Notes: generated by a model from the sequence alone, not told the origin. 8,988 nucleotides of DNA from Eubacteriaceae bacterium (GCA_017613995.1 JAGACT010000065.1:1-8988); one strand, 5' to 3'; shown: positions 1 through 6,418, counted from the first letter of the stretch. Numbers and translations: made by a program.

Positions 1-1
1 G

Positions 2-349
2 ATAATCCGAGGATGGATAAACTATTACAGAATCGGAAGCATGAAGAAGGCAATGGATGAATTCGGACAGTGGCTCAGACACAAAGTCAGGGTGGTCATA
101 CTGAAGCAGTGGAAGAATCCTCGAACCATTAAACGCAACCTAACGATACTGAATATTAAGTTCAGTTGCAAGTTCAGTGAAGAGGATATCCATAAAACCG
201 CCAACACGAGGTTGGGATGGTATCGCCGATGCGGGTATCATGTGGTGAACTATCTGCTGAGCCCCAAAGTGCTTTCCATGCCAAACATCAAGGAGGGCCG
301 ACCGGGACTGGTCAACCCTCTGGAGTATTACCTTGCGGCATTGAAGTAA
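2..349 (+). CDS. ltrA: Group II intron reverse transcriptase/maturase, C-terminal fragment
   Basis: The C-terminal 115 residues of the intron-encoded protein, which in the family assists splicing of its own intron and copies it into DNA at the target. The frame is open from the window edge, so the upstream start and the YxDD reverse-transcriptase core are not visible. The visible part begins with RGWINYYRIGSMK, followed by the maturase/thumb (domain X) signature: WLRHKVRVVILKQWKNP, then a TANTRLGWYRR stretch and a closing GLVNPLEYY motif. The protein stops right after this motif, so it has no HNH endonuclease domain; this is typical of En-minus bacterial lineages. The stop is TAA at 347-349 and the catalytic RNA domains start 16 bases later, the normal layout. 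The gene symbol is used in the generic family sense. Confidence 0.92.
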   Translation: MIRGWINYYRIGSMKKAMDEFGQWLRHKVRVVILKQWKNPRTIKRNLTILNIKFSCKFSEEDIHKTANTRLGWYRRCGYHVVNYLLSPKVLSMPNIKEGRPGLVNPLEYYLAALK

Positions 350-364
350 CATCTGTTGTTATGT

Positions 365-397
365 AGCGCCGTATACCTGGCCGGTACGTACGGTGCA
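365..397 (+). ncRNA. Group II intron domain V (catalytic hairpin)
   Basis: The catalytic core of the ribozyme. GCGCCGTA (366-373) pairs over 8 bp with TACGGTGC (389-396), with one G-U pair. The upper helix TACC (374-377) pairs with GGTA (383-386), and the conserved two-base bulge is CG at 387-388. By alignment to the standard domain V, the catalytic triad is C367-G368-C369, the CGC variant rather than AGC. The apical loop is five bases, TGGCC (378-382), not the usual GNRA tetraloop. The position shortly after the maturase stop confirms it. Confidence 0.93.
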
Positions 398-399
398 AC

Positions 400-428
400 G
401 GGAGGGTGAGGGAGACCTCACTCTACCC
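400..428 (+). ncRNA. Group II intron domain VI with bulged branch-point A425
   Basis: Bases 400-411 fold onto 416-428 with a GAGA (GNRA) tetraloop at 412-415. Pairs run G406-C421 through G411-C416, then G405-T422 (wobble), G404-C423 and A403-T424. A425 is left unpaired, and G402-C426, G401-C427 and G400-C428 close the base. A single bulged adenosine near the 3' end is the lariat branch point in this family. It lies seven bases from the proposed intron end at 431. Confidence 0.9.
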
Positions 429-482
429 TATTGTCCACAGCACTTTTCTTCACCTGGAAAGCACCGGACGGAACCTCTGTGC

Positions 483-512
483 TTGCGGCACGTCCCGCAG
501 GGGGGATACAAT
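483..512 (+). promoter_or_regulatory. Possible SigA-like promoter before the MATE remnant
   Basis: A TACAAT -10 box (507-512) lies 18 bases after a weak -35-like TTGCGG (483-488). Predicted initiation would fall near 519, leaving only about 14 bases of leader before the ATG at 533. That leader still includes the GGAG ribosome site (523-526). The -10 box is good and the -35 poor, so this is tentative; transcription could instead read through from the intron side. Confidence 0.3.
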
Positions 513-532
513 ATATATTACCGGAGACTTAA

Positions 533-733
533 ATGGAAAACAGAGAAGAGCTTCTTTTTACCGATAAACAGCTGGTGAGGCTCATATGGCCTCTTTTCGT
601 GGAACAGCTCCTTTCGGTGCTGATGGGAAAGGACGTGCTCTGGGTATGGTACGCCATGTACGCGGACTGGATGTTCCGGACAGTCATCTTCTCCCGGGAG
701 TTCTTCTTCAAACAGGATATATCTAAAATGTGA
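533..733 (+). pseudogene. MATE-family efflux transporter with large internal deletion
   Basis: A 66-codon frame with a well-placed ribosome site (GGAG at 523-526, six bases from the ATG). Residues 1 to about 32 (TDKQLVRLIWPLFVEQLL, then SVLMG) look like the N-terminus and first helix of a clostridial MATE drug/sodium antiporter. Residues from about 33 on (VLWVWYAMYADWMFRTVIF) look like the last helix and basic tail of the same family. A full MATE protein is about 440-460 residues, so roughly 380 are missing and the two ends are joined in frame near base 630. It cannot be a working transporter. Whether the short frame is still translated as a two-helix peptide is unknown. The intron ends about 100 bases upstream, so a rearrangement linked to the mobile element is possible but not shown. 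Family assignment is from pattern recognition of the two ends. Confidence 0.7.
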
Positions 734-752
734 CTGCCCGTTTCCGGCGCGA

Positions 753-784
753 AAAAGGAGCTTCGCTTTCGCGGAGCTCCTTTT
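753..784. terminator. Bidirectional intrinsic terminator between convergent genes
   Basis: AAAAGGAGCTTCGC (753-766) pairs along all 14 positions, with one G-U pair, with GCGGAGCTCCTTTT (771-784) around a TTTC loop. T-rich ends occur in both orientations: TTTT at 781-784 on the + strand, and the complement of the A run 752-756 on the - strand. It lies 19 bases after the MATE remnant stop and 12 bases after the stop of the convergent URO-D family gene, so it can serve both. Confidence 0.9.
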
Positions 785-796
785 AGTATGCCTTTG

Positions 797-2167
797 TTAC
801 CTTATCAGTGTGGCGATCTGCTTCATGGTATTGAGCTTAGTGGCCTCGACCCTCTCCCTAGCGTTGTCGGGAGCGTAGGGATTCGCTGCCTTGTAGTCGT
901 CCCAGCTCACCAGATACTTGCTTCTGACCTCGGGCACCTCGGAATGGGTGTACTCCGAAGGATCCAGCATCCTGCAGCCGTTGGGCTCGTAGGGATGATC
1001 GTACACGCCGTAGGTCCTGACGGTCTCGCAGATGGCTGCCAGGTTCTCGAAGTTCATGTCGTTGAGCATCAGGGCGGACTTGTCGAATCCGAAGATATAT
1101 CTTCCGCCCGGGGCCAAGATGTCCAGCCACTCCTTGGTCTTGTCGATGCACTGCTCCTTCGTCAGGGAGGTCAGGTATGACAGCGGGAACATGCCGGAGA
1201 TGATGTGCTTCTTTCCCAGCTTCTCCATGATGATCTTGGGATCGCCGTACTCGAACTTGAGCTGCGAGTTGGTGGGCAGATCCTGCAGGTAGTCCAGGAA
1301 CCTCATCCAGTCTGCTTCGCAGAAGGGGCTTGCGGTGGCGCCCAGGGAAGCGTAGTCGTTGACCTGTCTGAACCAGGTGGGCCACCAGAGTCTCTCGAAG
1401 TCCTTGGTCCTGATGAACATGGCCAGATGCAGCGGGTAGCTGACCTGGGTGGTCAGGATGAACTTTGAGGGCTTGCCCACATAGTAGCTGAAGGGGTATA
1501 GGGCGTTGAGGGCCTCTTCCACCTTGTCGGGGATCCTTCTGATGTCCTTGGTGATCTCGGTAAGGCTCCTCATGTTGTCCGTGAGCAGGTCCATGGTGGC
1601 GTAGCAGGCTCCGAAGGTGCCGGGCACCGTGGAGGGATATCCGAATTCGTCGGTGAGCTTCGCGCTCATGCCGCGGAATGCAGCGTTGTCGATGGACTTT
1701 TCATAGTCCGCTTCCATGATGGAAAAGAGCACTCCTGCGGGATTGTCGATGTGGTTGAGTCTGTCGTAGTTGCGGGGCAGGACCTTCTCCACGATGAAGT
1801 CCACGGGGTTTTTGATGAACTCGTCGTATTCGTCCGCGTACAGCGCCACGGTGTCGGGGTGCTGCATGAAGCCGTTGGAGCTCATAACGCAGTTATGGGA
1901 TCCCAGTGCCTCGTAGAAGGCGGGCATTCTGGATTTCATCCCCAGGATGCTGGAGTCGGTGAAGATCATCTCTGCCAGCTCATGGGCCTTGTCGAAGATT
2001 CTTGCGGTGTCCCAGAGGGTCTCCTTGAGGTCGTATCCGGCGGCCTCGGCTATGATGTCCATCCCGACGTTGACCTTGATGGGTACCCTGGAAGGATATA
2101 CTCCTCTGTAAAAGGCTTCGTCATTCTTCTCTCGCTCTTCCTTGAGCTTTTTCGCTTCTTCGTTCAT
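797..2167 (-). CDS. Uroporphyrinogen decarboxylase (URO-D) superfamily protein, unknown substrate
   Basis: A 456-residue cytoplasmic protein of the URO-D superfamily, which includes the heme enzyme HemE and the cobalamin/corrinoid methyltransferases of MtaA type. The clearest family mark is LAPGGRYIFGFDKSAL (about 351-366), equivalent to the GG-I/F strand near the end of URO-D barrels. The N-terminus is a charged helix (1-16). It is about 100 residues longer than HemE and lacks the HemE N-terminal RQAGRY signature, so it is probably not the heme enzyme. At the usual H-x-C zinc-ligand position of MtaA-like enzymes I see HIISG (321-325), so methyltransferase chemistry is not supported either. 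The start at 2167 was chosen over an upstream ATG at 2221 because GGAGGA (2176-2181) lies eight bases before it. It is apparently a single-gene unit with its own promoter. The exact reaction is unknown. Confidence 0.8.
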   Translation of the reverse strand: MNEEAKKLKEEREKNDEAFYRGVYPSRVPIKVNVGMDIIAEAAGYDLKETLWDTARIFDKAHELAEMIFTDSSILGMKSRMPAFYEALGSHNCVMSSNGFMQHPDTVALYADEYDEFIKNPVDFIVEKVLPRNYDRLNHIDNPAGVLFSIMEADYEKSIDNAAFRGMSAKLTDEFGYPSTVPGTFGACYATMDLLTDNMRSLTEITKDIRRIPDKVEEALNALYPFSYYVGKPSKFILTTQVSYPLHLAMFIRTKDFERLWWPTWFRQVNDYASLGATASPFCEADWMRFLDYLQDLPTNSQLKFEYGDPKIIMEKLGKKHIISGMFPLSYLTSLTKEQCIDKTKEWLDILAPGGRYIFGFDKSALMLNDMNFENLAAICETVRTYGVYDHPYEPNGCRMLDPSEYTHSEVPEVRSKYLVSWDDYKAANPYAPDNARERVEATKLNTMKQIATLIR

Positions 2168-2175
2168 GCGCGTTT

Positions 2176-2181
2176 TCCTCC
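2176..2181 (-). promoter_or_regulatory. Ribosome binding site fixing the start of the URO-D family gene
   Basis: GGAGGA on the - strand, eight bases before the ATG at 2167. The alternative ATG at 2221 has no comparable site and would add 18 atypical residues, so the downstream start is preferred. Confidence 0.85.
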
Positions 2182-2223
2182 GTAAATAAAAATGTGCAAA
2201 AGAATATTTTGTAAATGACATTC

Positions 2224-2257
2224 GTCCCCTTCGATGAGAACCGATATAAAAGGGGAC
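2224..2257 (-). other. Perfect inverted repeat at the predicted mRNA 5' end of the URO-D family gene
   Basis: On the - strand GTCCCCTT (2257-2250) is repeated as its exact complement AAGGGGAC (2231-2224), separated by 18 bases. The predicted transcription start (about seven bases after the -10 box) falls at about 2257. The repeat would then form a hairpin at the very 5' end of the mRNA, or act as an operator overlapping the start site. The Shine-Dalgarno at 2176-2181 is not covered by the stem. Confidence 0.6.
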
Positions 2258-2263
2258 ACAGAT

Positions 2264-2292
2264 ATAATATCACCCGCCGCCTAATCAGTCAA
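2264..2292 (-). promoter_or_regulatory. SigA-like promoter for the URO-D family gene
   Basis: On the - strand, -35 TTGACT (2292-2287), a spacer of exactly 17 bases, then -10 TATTAT (2269-2264). Both boxes match five of six consensus bases. It lies between the end of the short-chain dehydrogenase gene and the URO-D family start, giving a leader of about 90 bases. No clear terminator separates it from the dehydrogenase gene, so some read-through is possible. Confidence 0.75.
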
Positions 2293-2340
2293 TCCGTTAA
2301 GAAAGGATGCTCATCGGCTTCATGACGGCCGCCGGAGGTC

Positions 2341-3054
2341 TCAGCGGCTCCCTCCCCTCATGGACTCCATCTGTGCTTTCGTGCGTCCGACGAACCGGGA
2401 CGTGAAGCCGTATCCGATCTCCTCACGGCCCTGCCTCAGCTCGGCATACACGCTGTCCGTGAATTCGTCCACGTCCGTGGCCTGGCTGTGGACTCCGGGA
2501 CCGCCGAGATTCGTGTTCACCGAAGGAGGGATGATCTCGATCACTTTGATGCCGTGCCGGCCCATCTGCTCTCTGAGGGCATAGGTGAAGGCGTGCAGCC
2601 CCGCCTTGGTGGCGCAGTACACCGGCACGTGGGGGAAGGGACGAAAGCCCAGCCCCGAGCTGACGTTTACGATCAGAGGATCTTTCTTATCTTTAAGAAA
2701 CGGGGCGAACAGCCCGCAGAGATGTACGGGGGCCGCGAAGTTGGTCTCTATCTCTTTGTTCCATACCTCCCAGTCCATATCCATGAGATCGAGTCTCTGC
2801 TGGATGCCCGCGTTGTTTATAAGGATGTTCACGTCGGGATAGTCCCTGACCACCGTTTCAAACAGAGCGGTCCTGTCTTCTTCCCTGCTCACATCCGAGA
2901 GGATGGGGATGAGTCCGGGATTCTCCCGGAGCGTATTCCCGAGCTTTTCGGCGCTCCGGCCGACGATTATGACTTTGGCGCCGTCTGCAAGATATCTCTT
3001 TGCCAGGGCGAGGCCTATGCCCGATGTTCCTCCGGTTATAAGTACGCAGTCCAT
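2341..3054 (-). CDS. Short-chain dehydrogenase/reductase (SDR), DltE-like
   Basis: A 237-residue classical SDR, a soluble NAD(P)-dependent oxidoreductase. The nucleotide-binding glycine motif TGGTSGIG is at 7-14 and GR at 32-33, where Arg33 after the second strand favours NADP(H). D54 is the adenine-contacting Asp, and NNAG is at 80-83. The full catalytic tetrad is present: N105, S132/S133, Y146 and K150 (Y-x-x-x-K in YCATK). Length is normal for the family. The overall pattern (ILINNAGIQ, GLGFRPFPHVPVYCATKAG) recalls the DltE-type SDRs, whose substrate is unsettled. GGAGG precedes the start by nine bases. It follows the glycosyltransferase gene by 82 bases on the same strand and is probably co-transcribed. 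A sugar-related role is only suggested by that neighbourhood; the substrate cannot be read from the sequence. Confidence 0.9.
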   Translation of the reverse strand: MDCVLITGGTSGIGLALAKRYLADGAKVIIVGRSAEKLGNTLRENPGLIPILSDVSREEDRTALFETVVRDYPDVNILINNAGIQQRLDLMDMDWEVWNKEIETNFAAPVHLCGLFAPFLKDKKDPLIVNVSSGLGFRPFPHVPVYCATKAGLHAFTYALREQMGRHGIKVIEIIPPSVNTNLGGPGVHSQATDVDEFTDSVYAELRQGREEIGYGFTSRFVGRTKAQMESMRGGSR

Positions 3055-3136
3055 AGTGATATACCTCCGTGTTTCTTTAAAAAACTATCCGCCGGGCCGT
3101 CCCTTTGCCGGAGTTCTGTCATCTGATCCCCGAACG

Positions 3137-4984
3137 TCACTCCTTTTGGTCTGTGGACGATCTTCTTTTCGGATGGGGGAAAAGCTGCGGAGTCAGAAGG
3201 AAGGGCACCAGCACGATACCGAAAAGGATGTAGCTGTAGGTGATGACCGTAACCAGTTCGATCCCCTTTCTCGTGACCAGGTAGATGCCGCAGTCGAGAC
3301 AGAGCACGGCGATGATGATGAAAAGGGGATTCTTTTTGAAGAACTGCCACATTATCTTCAGGCCGTCCCTGAATCGGTAATCCAGCTCGTCCACGTTGGT
3401 GGAGGGGAAGGGCCTGTTGTTCTTTATGATCCTGTTGCCCAGGTAGCGGCATCCCCCGACGAAGACGGAATACGAATGCCCCAGGAATGACAGGGCGATC
3501 ACCAGGGAATGGAGTATGCCCTCGTGCTCCTCCGGATGCCGGCGCCTCAGAATGAAGTTCTTGAACAAGGGGGCCACCACGAAGCACATCATACACAGGA
3601 TGAATCCCGCCCAAAGGAGGTGGATGCTTCCGAAATAGTTCTCTATGAGCACTGTGGGTATCAGCAGCATCTGGTTTACGGCGGAACAGAAGTACAGCAG
3701 CATGTAGAATATGTCGCAGCCCCTGGCGTTCCTGCGTGAGATGGTGCCGTCGAAGACCATCTCGAAAAGACCGTAGGCGTACCGCCTCTGCTTGTCCGTT
3801 TCCTCCGTGAAGGTGCGGCTGGCGGACTCGGTGAATTCCAGGTCCCTGAGATGGGCATATTTCCCGTGATATCCCGCTCCGTAGAGGCGGATGGCCATGT
3901 CGTAGTCCTCTGAAACCTTATCCTCCGCCCACAGGCCGCACTGCTCTATCATCGACCTTCTGAGGAACGCGTTATGTCCCACCAGGGGGACGAAGAATCC
4001 CTGCAGGGCCTTGCAGGGCCAGATGCTGTGGAACAGATTGTTGGTCTGATGTCCCGTGGCGGAACTGTAATAGTTCTCGCGGATATTGTCGGTCCTGGTG
4101 GCGCACTGCACGTAGGCCAGCTTATCGTCCGCGGAAAACTCCGGAAGCACTGCCTCTATGATCTTTTCGTTCAGCCTGGAATCCTTGTCGAGAAGCAGGA
4201 TCACTTCGTGGATAAGTATCTGTCCTTCCGCGTATCCTCCCGCAAACTCACCGCCTTCGGCGAACAGCTCCTCCGGGGCGCTCCCTCCGCCGGTGGCCTC
4301 ATAAAGGCGCATGGTATAGTTCAGGTTCGATGCTTTCTTGAAAAGGCCGGCGCGGTCCGCCGCGGGCCTCGCGACGAAGGCGACGCCGTGCTCCCGGTAA
4401 AAGCGGATGCGTTCCGCCGCCATGCGCTCGTCGGCCGTCAGAGCCGGATCGTTTTCCTCAAGGCCCCGCAGCACTCTCTGCGCCGCATCCTTCGTGCAGC
4501 TTCCCCCCAGCAGGGGGGCCAGGCCGTCGTCGGAGACCACCAGGTTGGCCTGCTTTCCGCTGAAGGCCCTGTAGCGTTCCCCGGCGGACAGGCTGTCCTC
4601 GAAGGTTTTGAAGATGACTTCGTTGCTTTCCCTGTATACGGGAATGTTGACGGTCACGGGAAGAAGGGAATTCCTGTCACAGTCCTCCCTGACCGTGTTC
4701 ATGTAGTACCTGCGGTTGATCTCTACCTTTCCCGAAAGGATGCCCAGCACCGCGGGCCTCAGGGACCACAGCACGTCCGCCAGATAGCACAGAGGATAGA
4801 TGAAAAAGACAAAGGAAAAGATAAGCCGGGGCAGAATGTCCACCGACATCTCGTAAATTATGAAAAGAGCCGCGTGGGCCCCCGCGTCCGCCAGGAGAAC
4901 GGCGATGTAAAGCCATACTCCGCAGATACGGTTGCCCAGAGCCTGAGGTATCCTTCTGGTCTTTGTGTCACGCTTTTCCATCAT
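3137..4984 (-). CDS. Membrane-embedded family 2 glycosyltransferase, probable polysaccharide synthase
   Basis: A 615-residue integral membrane GT2 enzyme that probably polymerises or transfers a sugar from a nucleotide donor at the inner membrane face. Two hydrophobic segments (about 22-43 and 50-72) precede the catalytic domain. About five follow (about 425-447, 452-474, 490-510, 555-571, 577-599), the layout of BcsA-like synthases. Visible motifs: NIPVYRE 113-119, DDG 152-154, DKD 266-268 (donor/metal DxD), GHNAFLRR 336-343 and SEDYD 358-362 (catalytic acid). The QxxRW site is degenerate, K398-Q-R-R401-Y402. Spacing DxD to ED (about 93) and ED to the RY site (about 42) is close to cellulose synthase. 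About 110 residues separate DDG and DxD, including a Gly/Glu-rich insert (about 231-257). GGAG lies six bases before the start, 16 bases after the lipoprotein stop, so the two are co-transcribed. The product (beta-glucan or other) is unknown. Confidence 0.85.
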   Translation of the reverse strand: MMEKRDTKTRRIPQALGNRICGVWLYIAVLLADAGAHAALFIIYEMSVDILPRLIFSFVFFIYPLCYLADVLWSLRPAVLGILSGKVEINRRYYMNTVREDCDRNSLLPVTVNIPVYRESNEVIFKTFEDSLSAGERYRAFSGKQANLVVSDDGLAPLLGGSCTKDAAQRVLRGLEENDPALTADERMAAERIRFYREHGVAFVARPAADRAGLFKKASNLNYTMRLYEATGGGSAPEELFAEGGEFAGGYAEGQILIHEVILLLDKDSRLNEKIIEAVLPEFSADDKLAYVQCATRTDNIRENYYSSATGHQTNNLFHSIWPCKALQGFFVPLVGHNAFLRRSMIEQCGLWAEDKVSEDYDMAIRLYGAGYHGKYAHLRDLEFTESASRTFTEETDKQRRYAYGLFEMVFDGTISRRNARGCDIFYMLLYFCSAVNQMLLIPTVLIENYFGSIHLLWAGFILCMMCFVVAPLFKNFILRRRHPEEHEGILHSLVIALSFLGHSYSVFVGGCRYLGNRIIKNNRPFPSTNVDELDYRFRDGLKIMWQFFKKNPLFIIIAVLCLDCGIYLVTRKGIELVTVITYSYILFGIVLVPFLLTPQLFPHPKRRSSTDQKE

Positions 4985-5000
4985 GGCTTTCTCCGGAGGC

Positions 5001-6293
5001 TTACTGGGGGTCCGATACGTTCAGATCGAAGGGATTTATCCCAAGCTGCGCGAAAGCGAGCCAGCATGTGGCGCCGATGCTCTGTTCGTTGTTGTATACC
5101 CACAGGTCGTCGGTGCCGGAAATGATGAAGCCGGTGGAAAGATCGTCCTTGTCCGCGGCGGTGATGCTGCCGTCCCCGGCGACCTGGGTGTTAAGGTAAT
5201 CCATGATCAGATCATACTTTTCGGTGTCGCCCATAAGGAAGTAGCATACGGCCATCTGGGCCGTTCCCTCGTTCCAGATGCCGTCGAGATCCCCGGCGCT
5301 GAAATCGTAGCCGTAGTCCACTGCCATCCTTTCATCCACGAAGGAGAGGATATCTTCGGTGTCCTCAAGCTCTCCCCAGAAGGCCAGGATCGAAAGGCTG
5401 TTGGTGTCGAGGGGGATGACCCCTTCGCTCACGGTCACTCCGTCGTCCTCCGTTCCGGTATAGAAGCAGTGCAGGTCTTCGTCGTACATGGACATCACGA
5501 AGTCCTTTGCGTACTCCGCGGCGTCGGAGTATACCGCGGCCTTCGCGGGATCGGAAGACTCGATGGCCTTCGCCAGGGCCCTAAAGGCGCAGTACAGATC
5601 GATGTTGTGCTCCGTCGACTGGTAGGTGACCTTCGTCTGGGCGTCGTCCCATCCTTCGTATCCCGCGGTGAAACCCCCGGTCTTCGATTTCAGGGTGAGC
5701 ACGAAGTCCGCGGCGCGCACCGCCGCTTCGAGGTACTCGGAGGCTTTCTCCTCGGAGGCGTTTTTTGCGGTCTCGCACAGAGCCATGATGGTCCATGCCA
5801 TGTTGCCGGTGGAGGTGGATACAGTATACAGGTCCTCCTGCCAGCGTCCGTTGTACCAGAACCCGGGGATCCTGACAGTGACCTTGTTGGATGCGAAGGT
5901 GCGCCCCGCATCCGCTTCGGGGTCTCCGCTGTTGTAGGTGTTGCGGAGCCTTCCGTCCTGGAAGGTACGGTCGTGGGTCTGGGCGAAGACTATGGCGTCC
6001 GCGATGATCTCCGCGTAGGGCTGGGCGCCCGAACGGGAAAGGACCACCGCCGCCATGGCGTTGTCATAGATATATGCATAGTCGGAAGCCTTTTCTCTCT
6101 GAGCCTCACTGGCTATGAAGCCACCGCTCTCAATCACTTTTGCGGCAAGAAAGCCTGCGGCGGTGGAGAGGGAATTTATCTCCTCCAAGGTGGGGGAAAT
6201 GCCTTCGGTCTTTTCGCCGCAGCCTCCTATAAGAAGGACCGAGATAAGAATGAGTGAGATCAGAGTTTTTCCGAGATGATTCCTGCGGGCCAT
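5001..6293 (-). CDS. Lipoprotein with (alpha/alpha)-barrel glycosidase-like domain
   Basis: A 430-residue exported lipoprotein. The N-terminus has basic residues (ARRNHLGK), a hydrophobic stretch (10-22) and a lipobox ending IGGC, with Cys25 as the lipid-anchored residue. The mature part is a series of helical hairpins typical of six-hairpin glycosidases. Motifs include GGFIAS (57-62), YIYDNA (74-79), GGFTAGYEGW (206-215), TEHNIDLY (227-234) and DGIWNEGTAQ (337-346). Conserved acidic residues D77, E228, D232 and E342 are catalytic candidates. I cannot assign a numbered glycoside hydrolase family. It is the first gene of its operon, directly before the GT2 gene, an arrangement like surface glycan hydrolases paired with exopolysaccharide synthases. 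It therefore probably trims or releases the polymer made by that enzyme, which is inference. The start has GGAGG five bases upstream. Confidence 0.75.
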   Translation of the reverse strand: MARRNHLGKTLISLILISVLLIGGCGEKTEGISPTLEEINSLSTAAGFLAAKVIESGGFIASEAQREKASDYAYIYDNAMAAVVLSRSGAQPYAEIIADAIVFAQTHDRTFQDGRLRNTYNSGDPEADAGRTFASNKVTVRIPGFWYNGRWQEDLYTVSTSTGNMAWTIMALCETAKNASEEKASEYLEAAVRAADFVLTLKSKTGGFTAGYEGWDDAQTKVTYQSTEHNIDLYCAFRALAKAIESSDPAKAAVYSDAAEYAKDFVMSMYDEDLHCFYTGTEDDGVTVSEGVIPLDTNSLSILAFWGELEDTEDILSFVDERMAVDYGYDFSAGDLDGIWNEGTAQMAVCYFLMGDTEKYDLIMDYLNTQVAGDGSITAADKDDLSTGFIISGTDDLWVYNNEQSIGATCWLAFAQLGINPFDLNVSDPQ

Positions 6294-6357
6294 ATTTACC
6301 TCCGTTGTCGATAATGTGAACGCACGGTTTAATTCGCTGATACGTTTTTATTTTTAT

Positions 6358-6386
6358 AGTATATAAAAAAAAGGCCGAAGATGCAA
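6358..6386 (-). promoter_or_regulatory. SigA-like promoter of the lipoprotein-glycosyltransferase operon
   Basis: On the - strand, -35 TTGCAT (6386-6381), a 17-base spacer containing eight T's, then -10 TATACT (6363-6358). Predicted start is near 6351, giving a leader of about 55 bases that ends in the GGAGG ribosome site of the lipoprotein gene. It lies downstream of the exporter terminator, so the operon is independently transcribed. Confidence 0.7.
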
Positions 6387-6418
6387 TCAGGACGTTCATT
6401 TTTCGCGTGCTGACCGCG

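Larger units (their letters stand above)
1..431 (+). mobile_element. Group II intron, 3' part (5' part lies outside the window)
   Basis: This is the 3' end of a self-splicing, mobile group II intron. It comprises the end of the intron-encoded reverse transcriptase/maturase, a short linker, domain V (365-397) and domain VI (400-428). The likely last intron base is T431, because the intron then ends in AT (the usual AY) and the bulged branch-point A425 lies seven bases from the end. The exon-binding sites and domains I-III would be left of the window. Continuous protein and RNA signatures in the expected order make the identification firm; the exact 3' boundary is inferred. Confidence 0.9.

Noticed and set aside
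432..532. Guanidine, THF or cobalamin riboswitch ahead of the MATE remnant
   Set aside because: None of the conserved core sequences of these aptamers was recognised; only generic hairpins are visible.
2168..2221. Longer start of the URO-D family protein at 2221
   Set aside because: The 18 extra residues have no ribosome site, while GGAGGA sits eight bases before the ATG at 2167.
2293..2340. Terminator after the SDR gene
   Set aside because: Only weak hairpins (TCAT/ATGA, GATG/CATC) without a proper T tail were found; no terminator is called.
3055..3136. Possible terminator between the glycosyltransferase and SDR genes (GC-rich bases then a run of six T's on the - strand)
   Set aside because: Only a short imperfect stem (TCCG with CGGA, internal mismatches) precedes the T run, so it is not convincing; at most it could weaken read-through.
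3974..5125. Long + strand open frame opposite the glycosyltransferase gene
   Set aside because: It is antisense to a gene with clear catalytic motifs and has low-complexity, family-less translation; a shadow frame of GC-rich coding DNA.
4965..6257. 430-codon + strand frame opposite the lipoprotein gene
   Set aside because: The opposite strand has a signal peptide, lipobox, ribosome site and promoter; this frame has none and is an antisense shadow despite its equal length.
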